Assembly (NCBI GenBank): GCA_947625935.1
Contig: CANQQE010000008.1
Coordinates: 1 to 64,000, forward strand
Length of the DNA: 64,000 nucleotides
DNA from: an uncultured Muribaculaceae bacterium
GTDB lineage: Bacteria > Bacteroidota > Bacteroidia > Bacteroidales > Muribaculaceae
Direction: 5' to 3'
Positions within the stretch are counted from its first letter, which is position 1; every line of letters starts with the position of its first letter. Both the position numbers and the translations under genes were made by a program. Below, one piece after another: positions 1 through 8,644 of this stretch. The notes below the pieces were generated by a model. That model did not search any database and was not told where the DNA came from. It saw only the letters and a list, made by a program, of their open reading frames with translations.

Positions 1-17
1 GGTCTGGTTTCATTTTG

Positions 18-25
18 CAAAGGTA
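18..25 (-). promoter_or_regulatory. possible -7 promoter element facing out of the window
   Basis: Read on the minus strand these bases are TACCTTTG, which fits the Bacteroidota -7 consensus TAnnTTTG. No TTTG lies about 20 bases upstream, so only half of the promoter is visible. It would serve a gene to the left of the window. The rest of bases 1-239 shows no gene I can support. Confidence 0.3.
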
Positions 26-239
26 ACACTATACTCCGACATCATCCCCGCCCACCGGGAAAATCCGCTGACCCATTATATAGCAAGATCGGTGTGGGGC
101 TATTGTTTTATCCGTGGAATAGGTAATGCGAAGACCTGACTTTAGGATAAAACGAGATACAATCCTCACACCTTTTGTTTTACTTGAAAACTTTTAATGT
201 CTGTTTGGGGATAAAGGCATTAAGCAATAACTAAAGATT

Positions 240-1907
240 ATGAAAAAACTACTTCGCTTTCTCGCAATTCAATTGCTTTTATTTCTATTTCCATTTCAAT
301 TGCTTTATGCAGAGTACTATGTTAAAAATAATGGAGTCGTTTACAGCCTCATCTATGCCTCATGGAATCCTACAGAGTCAACGGCTATAGTTGTTGGAAC
401 CGATGGTTATGCTCAAGGTGAATTAAAGATATCCAGCCATGTTACGTTTCCAAAAGAATATTTTAACGGAGCGGTTTCAGAGGATCTTTCTCTGCCAGTG
501 ACACATATCTGTGATATGGATCCCTACGACTCTGATTACAGGATTCTGCCGTTAGTAACCGATGAAACCGGGCAGACTTTTAAGCAACCATATCCTTATG
601 AAATTAATATGAATAACGCCATTAAACTAAATTATATAGATGAATTCGCTTTCTATACTCCTACCAAACTGATTCTTGACAAAGGAGGTCTACATCGTTT
701 GTCAAAGATTTCCATAGGGGAGCATGTTCAGGAAATTGGACAATACGCTTTTTATTGCTGTAAATGGCTAACTGATTCATCTCTTATACTACCTCCCCAT
801 GTAAGGAGAATCGATCACGGCGCATTTGCCGAATGCAATATTAAAACTTTAGTGATTCCCAGTTCCGTAACATATTTGGGATCTGATAATCTACGTAGCA
901 CTGGCGTTTTTGAAGATTGTGCGGACCTTGAAACCATTGAGCTGAATGCTAATGTTATTTCGATACAAGGTAACGCTTTCAGGCGTTGCGTGAAATTGAG
1001 GTCTGTAGTTTTTCCAAAAAGAGTAAAGACGGTTTATATGGACGCTTTTAATGGTTGCAAAAGCTTGGAATATATCAAATTCAACGAAATGATTGAAACC
1101 ATCGAGCCTGGTGTTTTTTCGGGATGTGTATCTCTCAAAACAGTGATTTTGACCAATGGTCTGAAATATTTAGGAGCTTTTCCCGAAGGATGTCAGCCTC
1201 CAATCGATCGTATAATTAACGGTCTGTTCAATGGTTGTGTTAGTTTGCAATCTATAGAAATACCGAATACGGTAGAGGCTATAGGTCAAGATGCTTTTAA
1301 AAATTGTACGGGATTAGCTTCGGTTACTCTCTCTGAAAAACTAAAAAGAATAGAGGATTTTACCTTTTATGGATGTATGAACCTATCCTCAGTTGGTTAT
1401 TTGGCCGAAGAAGCAGCAACCCCAGCCATGAACAGTTTTGTTGAAAATAATAGCCCTGAGATAGTTCTTGGGGAGGGTATTGAAACAATAGGTAAATCTG
1501 CTTTTCAAAATTGTTTAAACATAAAGACACTTCGTTTGCCTGAGTCCTTGAATGAAATATCTTCATCAGCGTTCAAAGGATGCTTGGGAATAAACGACGT
1601 TTATGTTGCTGCAACAACACCGGCTACGATGAATCCCGATTGTTTTGATGCTAAGGTTTACACTGAGGCAATCTTGCGTGTGCCGGCGGGTTCTCGTGAG
1701 TCTTACAAATCAGCGGAAGGCTGGCGAAATTTTGAAAACATCGAGGAGACTGGAGTTTCATCTGTTGAAAAATCCACAATAATCAACACAGACGGCGTTC
1801 CTGTTTCATATTTCAATATGCAGGGAACCAAAGCATATAAACCGTGGCAAGGATTAAATATAGTGGTCTACAGCGACGGGGCTACCCGAAAGATAATGTA
1901 TGAATAA
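240..1907 (+). CDS. secreted BspA-like leucine-rich repeat protein
   Basis: The protein has 555 residues. It starts with a Sec signal peptide (two lysines, then a hydrophobic stretch to about residue 24). The body is a run of TpLRR/LRR_5 repeats, recognisable by the recurring AFxxC core followed by a leucine: AFYCC, AFAEC, AFRRC, AFNGC, VFSGC, LFNGC, AFKNC, TFYGC, AFQNC and AFKGC are all present, about 23 residues apart or more. BspA-family proteins are surface adhesins or glycan/host-binding proteins; the ligand cannot be read from sequence. The last 35 residues (YFNMQG... then GLNIVVYSDGATRKIMY) match tails on two other secreted proteins in this window and resemble a short type IX secretion sorting domain. 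It is the only rightward gene left of 30 kb and stands alone. Confidence 0.85.
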   Translation: MKKLLRFLAIQLLLFLFPFQLLYAEYYVKNNGVVYSLIYASWNPTESTAIVVGTDGYAQGELKISSHVTFPKEYFNGAVSEDLSLPVTHICDMDPYDSDYRILPLVTDETGQTFKQPYPYEINMNNAIKLNYIDEFAFYTPTKLILDKGGLHRLSKISIGEHVQEIGQYAFYCCKWLTDSSLILPPHVRRIDHGAFAECNIKTLVIPSSVTYLGSDNLRSTGVFEDCADLETIELNANVISIQGNAFRRCVKLRSVVFPKRVKTVYMDAFNGCKSLEYIKFNEMIETIEPGVFSGCVSLKTVILTNGLKYLGAFPEGCQPPIDRIINGLFNGCVSLQSIEIPNTVEAIGQDAFKNCTGLASVTLSEKLKRIEDFTFYGCMNLSSVGYLAEEAATPAMNSFVENNSPEIVLGEGIETIGKSAFQNCLNIKTLRLPESLNEISSSAFKGCLGINDVYVAATTPATMNPDCFDAKVYTEAILRVPAGSRESYKSAEGWRNFENIEETGVSSVEKSTIINTDGVPVSYFNMQGTKAYKPWQGLNIVVYSDGATRKIMYE

Positions 1908-1935
1908 GGAAAACACACATTTATATTCAGGCAGA

Positions 1936-1965
1936 TGGCGCATCTCTAATCTAATCGGTGCGCCA
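1936..1965. terminator. hairpin between convergent genes
   Basis: TGGCGCA (1936-1942) pairs with TGCGCCA (1959-1965). Flanking bases add partial pairing and a weak T-rich run follows. It lies between the rightward leucine-rich repeat gene and the end of the leftward tubulin-like operon, so it could stop transcription from either side. Confidence 0.4.
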
Positions 1966-2057
1966 CCTGTTATTTAAGAAAAGTCCTATTAGGAATTCCC
2001 ACCCATATACACCTCGGTATCGTCAAGATTGCGGCGGGAAAATAGACAACCTGAAAA

Positions 2058-2789
2058 CTACTTTCTCCAGGGGGTGAAACGCGATGCCAACTCCCGCATT
2101 TCCTTAGCTACGGCCCGATCAAGGCCGTCGGGGACAAAAGTGATGGTGGCCGGGTCACGACCCGTTATCATGCCATACTCCATGCAGGCGGCAAGATATG
2201 ACGCCCTTAGCGACGGATGGCAATAATCATTGTAAAGCAAGCCGGCCGCAGCCGCTCCACCCCGCTCAAACACATCGGCCACAGCATCGCCCACAGGGCA
2301 TACGCGCACACCGGGGATATCGCGGGCAACGTTCATGAAACTCTTGTGGAGAGCCTGCGAATCCTCCTTGAATCTCTCCCACTCGCCGGAATACGCCCAA
2401 TTCATCGGAATGATAATCTCAGCCTGCGGATTCGGACAGTTGGCCATAATAAACTTCTTCCAAAGTTTCACCGACTCAAGCAGCGTCTCGGGCATAGTGC
2501 GTGGCAGCGAACTCTGTTCCTGTAAAATGATGATGTCCCAAGGCTGGGAAGCGACAAGAGCCTTCGACAGCTCGTCATTGTAATGAAACAGCAACGTGCG
2601 TCCGAGCTGGGTGCGCTTATCCCATCTCATATCAAGTCCGTCGGCGGCAGCCATCGCGTTAAACATCGCCGTCTGGCCGTTTACCTCAATCAGGCTGTTG
2701 TTCAGCGAAAGTATGCGCACCGGCTTTTGAGCCGGTGCGACAAACGCTGCAAGCAGCGAAACGATAATCGCTATTGAAATCTTTCTCAT
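2058..2789 (-). CDS. secreted DUF4886 / SGNH-like hydrolase
   Basis: The protein has 243 residues with a signal peptide (cleavage probably after AFVAPA). The fold appears to be the SGNH hydrolase type used by DUF4886 proteins. The N-terminal block reads LSLNNSLIEVNG, where related proteins usually have GNS. The C-terminal block DYCHPSLRASYLAAC supplies the DxxH dyad. DUF4886 proteins are exported and often sit in Bacteroidales carbohydrate loci; a specific substrate is not known to me. This is the last gene of the leftward series that starts at 12.3 kb, nine bases after the phosphoesterase gene. The NNS in place of GNS at the nucleophile block may mean altered activity. Confidence 0.65.
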   Translation of the reverse strand: MRKISIAIIVSLLAAFVAPAQKPVRILSLNNSLIEVNGQTAMFNAMAAADGLDMRWDKRTQLGRTLLFHYNDELSKALVASQPWDIIILQEQSSLPRTMPETLLESVKLWKKFIMANCPNPQAEIIIPMNWAYSGEWERFKEDSQALHKSFMNVARDIPGVRVCPVGDAVADVFERGGAAAAGLLYNDYCHPSLRASYLAACMEYGMITGRDPATITFVPDGLDRAVAKEMRELASRFTPWRK

Positions 2790-2798
2790 GCGAATTGC

Positions 2799-3806
2799 TT
2801 ATTTCTTTTTCGATGCCGGGTTGAAGCTATACTCATCGAGGGTGGTGCCGTCGGCGAGCCTTATCCAGGTCTTGACCGCCTTGGGCGACTTCTCGTCGAG
2901 GACTATGACGCGCGCGCCGTTGGTGCCGAGATGGTTGTAAACCGTCTTGCCACCGGTGTAACGGCCATACGCGAGCAAAATGTCGCGATAGGTGATCAGG
3001 AAGTCATTGTCATGGTCATGGCCGCAGAAAACCGCCGTGATGTCCCCCTGCTCCTTCAATGCAGTGAACATCCCGGAGTTAAGCGCGCTGCAGCAGATCT
3101 GTTTGTTTTTCTCTTTCCAACGCCCCAGCAACTTGTCGGGCGCACCCTCGGCGGCAAGTTTGTACTCAGGCAGCGGTATGTGGATGAACAGCAACGCGCC
3201 GACAGGCTCGCCGCCGTTGAGGCGAGCGTAACCGTCGCTTGTTTTGCGGTACCACTCTATCTGCGGGAATGTGAGCCAGTCATATCCGCCACCGATTTTG
3301 TTGGCCGCCGATTTGTCGTGGGTATCCATGCAATACAGCACCCTGTTCACCGCACGACCGTCGTTCGAGTAGACCGGCAGCGCATAGTCAGGGCTGTCAG
3401 CATCGCCGCGGGGGGGCATCACCGAGCAATCCTGGCTCTGCAAGAGGTCGTACATTTCCGGCCGCGTCATGTCAAACTGATGGTCATGGTTGCCGAAAAT
3501 AGCGGCGTAGGGTATGCCGCGCTCAATCAAGGGAGCCGTCAGAGCCTTCAGCGAATTTTCCACCCCCTTTGAGTAGACCTGGTCGCCGGTGAAGATGACA
3601 AAGTCGGGGTCCTCGGCATCAACCACCTCCGTGATGCAATTGAGCGCTTTGTCCGAAGCCTTCTTACCCCATTTTATATGCGTATCGGTAAACTGCACGA
3701 TCTTGAATGTGCCGTCACAGTTGAATTTCAGTTTTGGCTGGGTCTGCGCTACGGAAATTGCACAAAAAAATAACAGCACTATTGCGACAAACGATATTTT
3801 TTTCAT
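2799..3806 (-). CDS. secreted calcineurin-like metallophosphoesterase
   Basis: The protein has 335 residues and begins with a signal peptide (MKKISFVAIVLLFFCAISVAQ). All metal-binding motifs of the calcineurin-like phosphoesterase family are present in order: FTDTH, GDQV, GNHDH, HIPLPE and GHDHDND. The family contains dinuclear-metal enzymes that cleave phosphomonoesters or diesters; this one would act in the periplasm or at the cell surface and resembles Dcr2/purple-acid-type phosphatases. The frame stays open to a TTG at 3818, but the ATG at 3806 places the lysines directly before the hydrophobic core and is preferred. It follows the sulfatase-modifying-type gene by 20 bases, consistent with one transcript. 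Confidence 0.85.
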   Translation of the reverse strand: MKKISFVAIVLLFFCAISVAQTQPKLKFNCDGTFKIVQFTDTHIKWGKKASDKALNCITEVVDAEDPDFVIFTGDQVYSKGVENSLKALTAPLIERGIPYAAIFGNHDHQFDMTRPEMYDLLQSQDCSVMPPRGDADSPDYALPVYSNDGRAVNRVLYCMDTHDKSAANKIGGGYDWLTFPQIEWYRKTSDGYARLNGGEPVGALLFIHIPLPEYKLAAEGAPDKLLGRWKEKNKQICCSALNSGMFTALKEQGDITAVFCGHDHDNDFLITYRDILLAYGRYTGGKTVYNHLGTNGARVIVLDEKSPKAVKTWIRLADGTTLDEYSFNPASKKK

Positions 3807-3826
3807 CTTTTTTAACAATAGTAAGG

Positions 3827-4987
3827 TTATAAATCCATCACAACTCGCAGACCGAGCGAACGCGCGCGACCGTCCTGCTCGATGCGGCGACGGTAAGCCG
3901 TGCGGAGCTGGTTGCGGTTATCGCTGTCCCATCCACCACCGCGGCGCACACGGTTCTTATTCTTGGCGGGCTTGGTGCAGAGATAGTCAACTGCCTCACC
4001 CTTAGGATAATCGTTCTTGTAATCCTCACAAAGCTCCCATACGTTTCCGCTCATGTTGTAGAGGCCAAGCTCATTGGGTTTCTTTGATTTGACATTGTGG
4101 GTGCGCCCACCGGCGTTGTCCATGAACCAGCCTACCTCGGTGACGTCATCGCTCCCTGAGTAGCGCGTCGGTGTCCCCGCCTTGTGTCCACCGCGTGCCG
4201 CATACTCCCACTCAGCTTCGGTGGGCAGGCGGAATTTCACGCCTGTGATCTGGCTCAGACGCTTGCAGAACTCCTGAGCCTCCTCCCAAGTGATGTTTTC
4301 AACCGGGAGATCATCGGTTTCATCCTTGATAATCGAGGGATTATCGGCCATCACATACTCCCAAAGAGCTTGCGACACTTCGGTCTCACCGATGTAGAAA
4401 TCGCGGGTGAAGCGCGCCCAGTGGACCGGAAGCTCATCTTCCTCGGCACTCGACTGTTCGGGAGTTGCGCCCATCTTGAACATACCGCTCTTGACGAGAA
4501 TCATGTCAAACTTCACCGGGTCACACCCTTTCTGTTTGCGGCCACCGATGGAGACACCCGCCCCCTTTGCCGGAAGCTCGATGGGGATGCGCACGGTCTT
4601 TGCCAAAGAGCCGCCATCACCGCTGGGTGCGGCGAGCGTCAGTATGTATGTGGTGTTGCCTTTCAGAGGGCCGAAATTATCATCGATACGCAAAGGAGTA
4701 TACTCAGATGTCTTGACAGTCAGCCAATTGGCACCATCCACCATATACACCCAATATTCACCGTCCTTGTATTCGCTCTTGATAATGTCGCCCTCGAAAG
4801 TGGCGTTGGGAACCGTAAGCCCCACTTTTACAAGGGCGCAAGGGTCACCGTTTAGGTCGGCCACCTGATGTACAACGGCACTGAGATCTGACGCGTCGGC
4901 CTTGAAATCAATCACGTCAAGCGACTGAGCTGACGCGACAGCACCGAAAAAGACAGTTGCAAGCAGAGATAATATCAGTTTTTTCAT
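3827..4987 (-). CDS. exported SUMF1/FGE-fold protein lacking the catalytic cysteines
   Basis: The protein has 386 residues with a signal peptide ending near residue 20. Residues about 25-150 look like a beta-rich N-terminal domain. From about residue 165 the formylglycine-generating-enzyme (SUMF1) fold is clear: GMFKMGATPE, YIGETEVSQALWEYV, PVENITWEEAQEFC, FRLPTEAEWEYAARGG, SGNVWELCEDY and RVRRGGGWDSDNRNQLRTAY. True formylglycine-generating enzymes carry two copper-binding cysteines after RGG; here those places hold D/N residues, so oxidase activity is unlikely. Similar cysteine-less domains occur in GldJ/GldK and in PvdO-like proteins, where they are structural or catalyse other reactions. 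It belongs to the leftward tubulin-like operon, 37 bases after its upstream neighbour. Confidence 0.8.
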   Translation of the reverse strand: MKKLILSLLATVFFGAVASAQSLDVIDFKADASDLSAVVHQVADLNGDPCALVKVGLTVPNATFEGDIIKSEYKDGEYWVYMVDGANWLTVKTSEYTPLRIDDNFGPLKGNTTYILTLAAPSGDGGSLAKTVRIPIELPAKGAGVSIGGRKQKGCDPVKFDMILVKSGMFKMGATPEQSSAEEDELPVHWARFTRDFYIGETEVSQALWEYVMADNPSIIKDETDDLPVENITWEEAQEFCKRLSQITGVKFRLPTEAEWEYAARGGHKAGTPTRYSGSDDVTEVGWFMDNAGGRTHNVKSKKPNELGLYNMSGNVWELCEDYKNDYPKGEAVDYLCTKPAKNKNRVRRGGGWDSDNRNQLRTAYRRRIEQDGRARSLGLRVVMDL

Positions 4988-5024
4988 AAATCAAAAATGA
5001 GAATAATATCAGATTGATTATTTT

Positions 5025-5987
5025 TTAAGGAAGTTTAAAGTCATTGAGCTTGAAAGTTTCCTCAGATATGGGTTGCCATGTGCGCACATGAATCTTGGGA
5101 GCGTCCTCGTCGGTGAAATCCCACACAAGGAACACCGTGCCGAGATCCTGATAGCTTTTAGTGGCCCATTTCTGAGTCAAGGTGACTCCATAGTACTGAG
5201 GCTTAGACGGATGCCGCACAATTCGGTAGTCATCAAACTTCACGTTGATATAGGGCTGCGTGCGGAATATGGTGTAGAGATTGCTCAGATACTGGCGTTT
5301 TGTCTTGGTGACATATTCTACCTTTGCACCGCTGTTCATCGCTATGTCGCTCTTGGCGCGCGTCATCTTGAGCTTCCCGGTGATAATCAATGCGTCATCG
5401 CTGAAAATGGCCTCCATGAACGCTTTGTTTTTGTCACGGTAGGCTTTAGCAAATTGCTCACACCAGTGGATAATCTGGAGACGCTGGTCGAGGTCGTCGA
5501 GCTGTTCGCCGGTTTTAAGCAGACCGACGTAGACGTGAGTTGGCATCGTAAAGTTGAAATCGACTATGCGGCCTGTAGGGCTGAAATCGATACTTATTTC
5601 CTGACGCGGCTCCCCGTCGTAGTTACGTCCCGACATCATCACGCCTATGTTGCGCACCTGATAGCCTCTAATCACACCGTTTTTCTTTTTCAAAGTAGTG
5701 GCAAATGTTACAATCTCGGGGTCTTCAGTGCGGAAATGGGCCTGGTTCCAGCTCATGCCTATGGTCTGAGAAGCGAGGTTGTCGATGTCAATGCCGGTGT
5801 AATTGATGGGAGAACCGGCGCTCTCGGCGGCATTGATGGCAGTCAGGAGCTTCGCCGCCTGTGTCTCTATGCGCTTGCGTGTCTGGGCAGAGCCTATACC
5901 CCCGGTGATCTCAAATGTCACATCATCCTGTGCCATCACCGGCAGGCTTAACAGGACAGCTAATGATAAAATTATTCTTTTATACAT
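5025..5987 (-). CDS. exported protein of unknown function with an NTF2-like half
   Basis: The protein has 320 residues. The start is set at the ATG at 5987; upstream only a TTG is available, and this ATG gives a normal signal peptide (MYKRIILSLAVLLSLPVMAQ). I do not recognise the N-terminal half. From about residue 170 the pattern WCEQFAKAYRDKN...FSDDALII...VYLSNL-like spacing and the closing alternating beta strands look like an NTF2/SnoaL-type alpha-beta cone, a fold used for binding small ligands or partner proteins. It lies between two other exported proteins in the tubulin-like operon, so a periplasmic partner role is plausible. The function is unknown. Confidence 0.6.
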   Translation of the reverse strand: MYKRIILSLAVLLSLPVMAQDDVTFEITGGIGSAQTRKRIETQAAKLLTAINAAESAGSPINYTGIDIDNLASQTIGMSWNQAHFRTEDPEIVTFATTLKKKNGVIRGYQVRNIGVMMSGRNYDGEPRQEISIDFSPTGRIVDFNFTMPTHVYVGLLKTGEQLDDLDQRLQIIHWCEQFAKAYRDKNKAFMEAIFSDDALIITGKLKMTRAKSDIAMNSGAKVEYVTKTKRQYLSNLYTIFRTQPYINVKFDDYRIVRHPSKPQYYGVTLTQKWATKSYQDLGTVFLVWDFTDEDAPKIHVRTWQPISEETFKLNDFKLP

Positions 5988-6023
5988 GATTTTCTTAATT
6001 ATCAAGGCTTAATGATTCTATGA

Positions 6024-6797
6024 TTAATAAAATTCAAACCACACGGCGTTGTAGCCGGAATAGTTTCCGAGACTATCATCCGAACCGTTAGCGTAGTTCT
6101 GGCGGGAGTCAGCACCGGGGCCGAGTATGGCGGTCACCGTCATTTCGGGATTGCTCTCGGCGATAATCCAGTTGCTTGCCGCCGCGTTACGGCAATCGCG
6201 CATGGTGCCATATCGTTTGACGATATTCTCTGATTTCAGTTTTGCCAGATGCTTAACCGCCGATGCAAGGTCACCCTTGCCCAAAAGCTCGTCGATAGCC
6301 TGACGGCGCAACGGGGTCAAGGCCCCTGTGCCAACCGATTGCACAGTCCGTGGAACCGGTGCGGTGTCAGCAGATGATTCCTCTGCGACATCTGACCCTG
6401 CGCTGTCATCAGAATCAATACCGCCAATCGCGGCATCCATTTCCGGTTCCTGGTAGTTGGGAACATAGACGCTGCGGTGAACGTAAGCGAACACGCGTAT
6501 GTTGTCGCCGCGTTTCATGGATTTATACTGCACACCTTCAAGTGATTCGGAAGTCACGCGGTCAACACCTGAGATTCCGTTGTCCTTGACATAATCGTTT
6601 ATGAAATTGGCCAGCAACACATTGGCCGCTTCTGTAGCCTCGGTTTCCGACGGGAGTGTCGACTCGGCATAGAAATAATTGGGCGAACGCTTGATCTCGT
6701 TTATGGCCCGTCGCGTGTCATCGTCCTGAGCCATCGCTGAGAGCGCGCCGGCCAGCATGAACGCCAGAAGGAGTATAGATTTCAAAGTTTTAGACAT
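6024..6797 (-). CDS. exported protein of unknown function
   Basis: The protein has 257 residues and starts with a signal peptide (MSKTLKSILLLAFMLAGALSAMAQ). The mature part opens with a charged helical segment, then a beta-containing region (IRVFAYVHRSVYVPN), an acidic low-complexity linker rich in D, S and A (about residues 122-150), and a C-terminal helical/beta segment that ends in WFEFY. I recognise no family. The two folded parts joined by a flexible acidic linker suggest an adaptor rather than an enzyme. It lies 36 bases upstream of the NTF2-like gene (measured to the preferred ATG of that gene) in the same leftward transcript. Confidence 0.6.
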   Translation of the reverse strand: MSKTLKSILLLAFMLAGALSAMAQDDDTRRAINEIKRSPNYFYAESTLPSETEATEAANVLLANFINDYVKDNGISGVDRVTSESLEGVQYKSMKRGDNIRVFAYVHRSVYVPNYQEPEMDAAIGGIDSDDSAGSDVAEESSADTAPVPRTVQSVGTGALTPLRRQAIDELLGKGDLASAVKHLAKLKSENIVKRYGTMRDCRNAAASNWIIAESNPEMTVTAILGPGADSRQNYANGSDDSLGNYSGYNAVWFEFY

Positions 6798-6840
6798 ATA
6801 TACACTGTGGTTTTCAGATTAAACTTCTTTATAATTCAGA

Positions 6841-7944
6841 CTATTTAAATTCATCAAATATGTTTGTGATTTTCGAGACCGGGATATAGCTGACGAGGCG
6901 CGCGTCTATCTTACCACCACGATTAATCAGGTCGCTTTCACGCATCGTAATTTTCATAGCGTGGCAATATCCCTGGCCGGGGTTTACAAACAACGACTCA
7001 CCGACAATTTCACCACCCTCAAGTTTGATAATCCCGAAATAGGGCTGGCAACCGCGGCTGATAAAATAACCCACAAGTTGCGACACCGGGACCGTGAAAT
7101 TATCCGTCTTATAGTCGTATTTGCGAAATTTGACGTTTATGTCAAACTGATTGTCGAGGTCGGTGCCTGTCAAAAGGTTAGCAACCGTGTGAGCCGGGAA
7201 ATCAAGGTCATACAGAGGTTTCATCTCACCCTCGTATTCCTCAAAATAGCGCGCCGATGTCAGTCCTTCAAGGAAGTAACTCCCGTGGGGCGTGACATAT
7301 AAGCCCAGCTCCTCGTCGAGCGTCAATTCAGGAGGCACAGCAGTGTCAAGCTGCGGACTAAACGCCTTAATCTCGGCCGGCAGACGCCGCTCGTTTTCGT
7401 CGATGTCACAACCGCTCAACAAATCATAGCTCAACGGGAACTCTATTGAATGGCTCGGCTTGGCGCCTTTGAGCCAGCTAACCCTGTAACGGCGACCGTT
7501 GATGTTGCTGACACTGACATTTAGCGTCGTGTCAACCGACAGACGCGGTAGAGTCTGCAAAGTGCAGCCGGTCAAGTTAACGTCATCTTCAAGCAACTGT
7601 TTGTTGAGCGTTTTCATGCGCTGCATCGGTAAGGCCGCTTCAAGAGCGTAACGCTCCACAAAGTCAAACGCCGGAGATTCCATAGCCCCACGCTGTGAAC
7701 GACTGAACAGTCTGTAGCCGAGATGATTGACACGGCCATAGCCATCGGTAGCAACCGCAACAGGGAGCCGGTTGTATCGAAGCGTGTCGATGCCGTCACC
7801 ACTCACCGATTTCAGTCCGATCATACGGCCCATAGCCTCGAGACGGTCAGTAGTATATGTGAGCGTATCAGCTTCCATGGCCGACAGTTGACAGACTGCC
7901 GGCCATAGAAATGACACTATTAATATTAAGCGGTTGATTTTCAT
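6841..7944 (-). CDS. exported protein of unknown function
   Basis: The protein has 367 residues with a signal peptide (MKINRLILIVSFLWPAVCQLSA). I recognise no catalytic motif. The mature chain is rich in predicted beta strands and has two cysteines that could pair (NLTGCTLQ and LSGCDIDE). The C-terminal third contains a repeated strand-turn pattern ending in KITNIFDEF. Placement directly after the zinc-ribbon gene (11 bases) and before two further exported proteins makes it a likely periplasmic component of the same machine. No function is assigned. Confidence 0.6.
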   Translation of the reverse strand: MKINRLILIVSFLWPAVCQLSAMEADTLTYTTDRLEAMGRMIGLKSVSGDGIDTLRYNRLPVAVATDGYGRVNHLGYRLFSRSQRGAMESPAFDFVERYALEAALPMQRMKTLNKQLLEDDVNLTGCTLQTLPRLSVDTTLNVSVSNINGRRYRVSWLKGAKPSHSIEFPLSYDLLSGCDIDENERRLPAEIKAFSPQLDTAVPPELTLDEELGLYVTPHGSYFLEGLTSARYFEEYEGEMKPLYDLDFPAHTVANLLTGTDLDNQFDINVKFRKYDYKTDNFTVPVSQLVGYFISRGCQPYFGIIKLEGGEIVGESLFVNPGQGYCHAMKITMRESDLINRGGKIDARLVSYIPVSKITNIFDEFK

Positions 7945-7955
7945 CTATCTGTCAA

Positions 7956-8642
7956 CTAAATGGCACCGAAGGCCATCCATGTGCGCGACCCGTCGGCACT
8001 GTGAAGCTCGCCCTGGACGAGTTTGCCATCTTTGAATTTCGCACCGACAACCATATCACCGGGGCCGGCATCGACGCTTCCACTTGTGGTTTCAAAAGTG
8101 TGGGGACGGTTGATTTTGATGGTACCAACACCTGTGGGGTAGCTACCGCTATAATAACCGTAACCGAGATTCTTGCCCGAAGCCGCGGGAGCCGATTCCT
8201 TAACCTTGGCGGGGGCGGCCTCCTTGGCCTCTTCTTTAACGCCTTCTTCCTGAACGGCTGCCTCCTCGGCGGGTGTAATCTCGATTGACGCGCTGTCTTC
8301 AACGATAAAATCGCGGGTATCGACGTCAGTTTCGGGTATGTCCATTGTCAGGCTACCGTCGGCGTCCTCTACAAGTTCCTCGCTTTCGGTCTTAGAGTCA
8401 AACCAGCCCATAGCGAAACCGCATCCCACCACAGCACCGATTGCGACAACAGCACCGATGATGATGGGTATGAGTTTATTGGCCGAACCACCTGATTTAG
8501 CGGGAGCTGCCGTAACCTCTTTCAGCGGCGCGCCGCATTCTGAACACACGAAGTCATCTTTCTCGGCCTCCTGAACAGTCTTGTTGAACGCAAGCGAGCA
8601 GTCGCCGTCGATATTCTTACAGATACCTTTAATTTTTGCCAT
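7956..8642 (-). CDS. zinc-ribbon protein with one membrane helix and an extracytoplasmic tail
   Basis: The protein has 228 residues. An N-terminal zinc-ribbon-like module holds cysteines in CKNIDGDC (about 7-14) and CSECGAPL (about 33-36). A single hydrophobic helix follows (about residues 51-75, LIPIIIGAVVAIGAVVG). After it comes an acidic, Pro/Ala/Glu-rich linker (about 80-145) and a C-terminal glycine-rich beta module (GYGYYSGSYPTGVGTI) vaguely like a MORN repeat. With no signal peptide the ribbon should be cytosolic and the tail periplasmic, so the protein could link the tubulin-like GTPase (its gene ends two bases upstream) to the exported partners. This is inference from topology and gene order. 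Confidence 0.7.
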   Translation of the reverse strand: MAKIKGICKNIDGDCSLAFNKTVQEAEKDDFVCSECGAPLKEVTAAPAKSGGSANKLIPIIIGAVVAIGAVVGCGFAMGWFDSKTESEELVEDADGSLTMDIPETDVDTRDFIVEDSASIEITPAEEAAVQEEGVKEEAKEAAPAKVKESAPAASGKNLGYGYYSGSYPTGVGTIKINRPHTFETTSGSVDAGPGDMVVGAKFKDGKLVQGELHSADGSRTWMAFGAI

Positions 8643-8644
8643 GA

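Noticed and set aside
3827-4987. Active formylglycine-generating enzyme for sulfatases
   Set aside because: The two catalytic cysteines are missing, and no sulfatase gene lies in the window.
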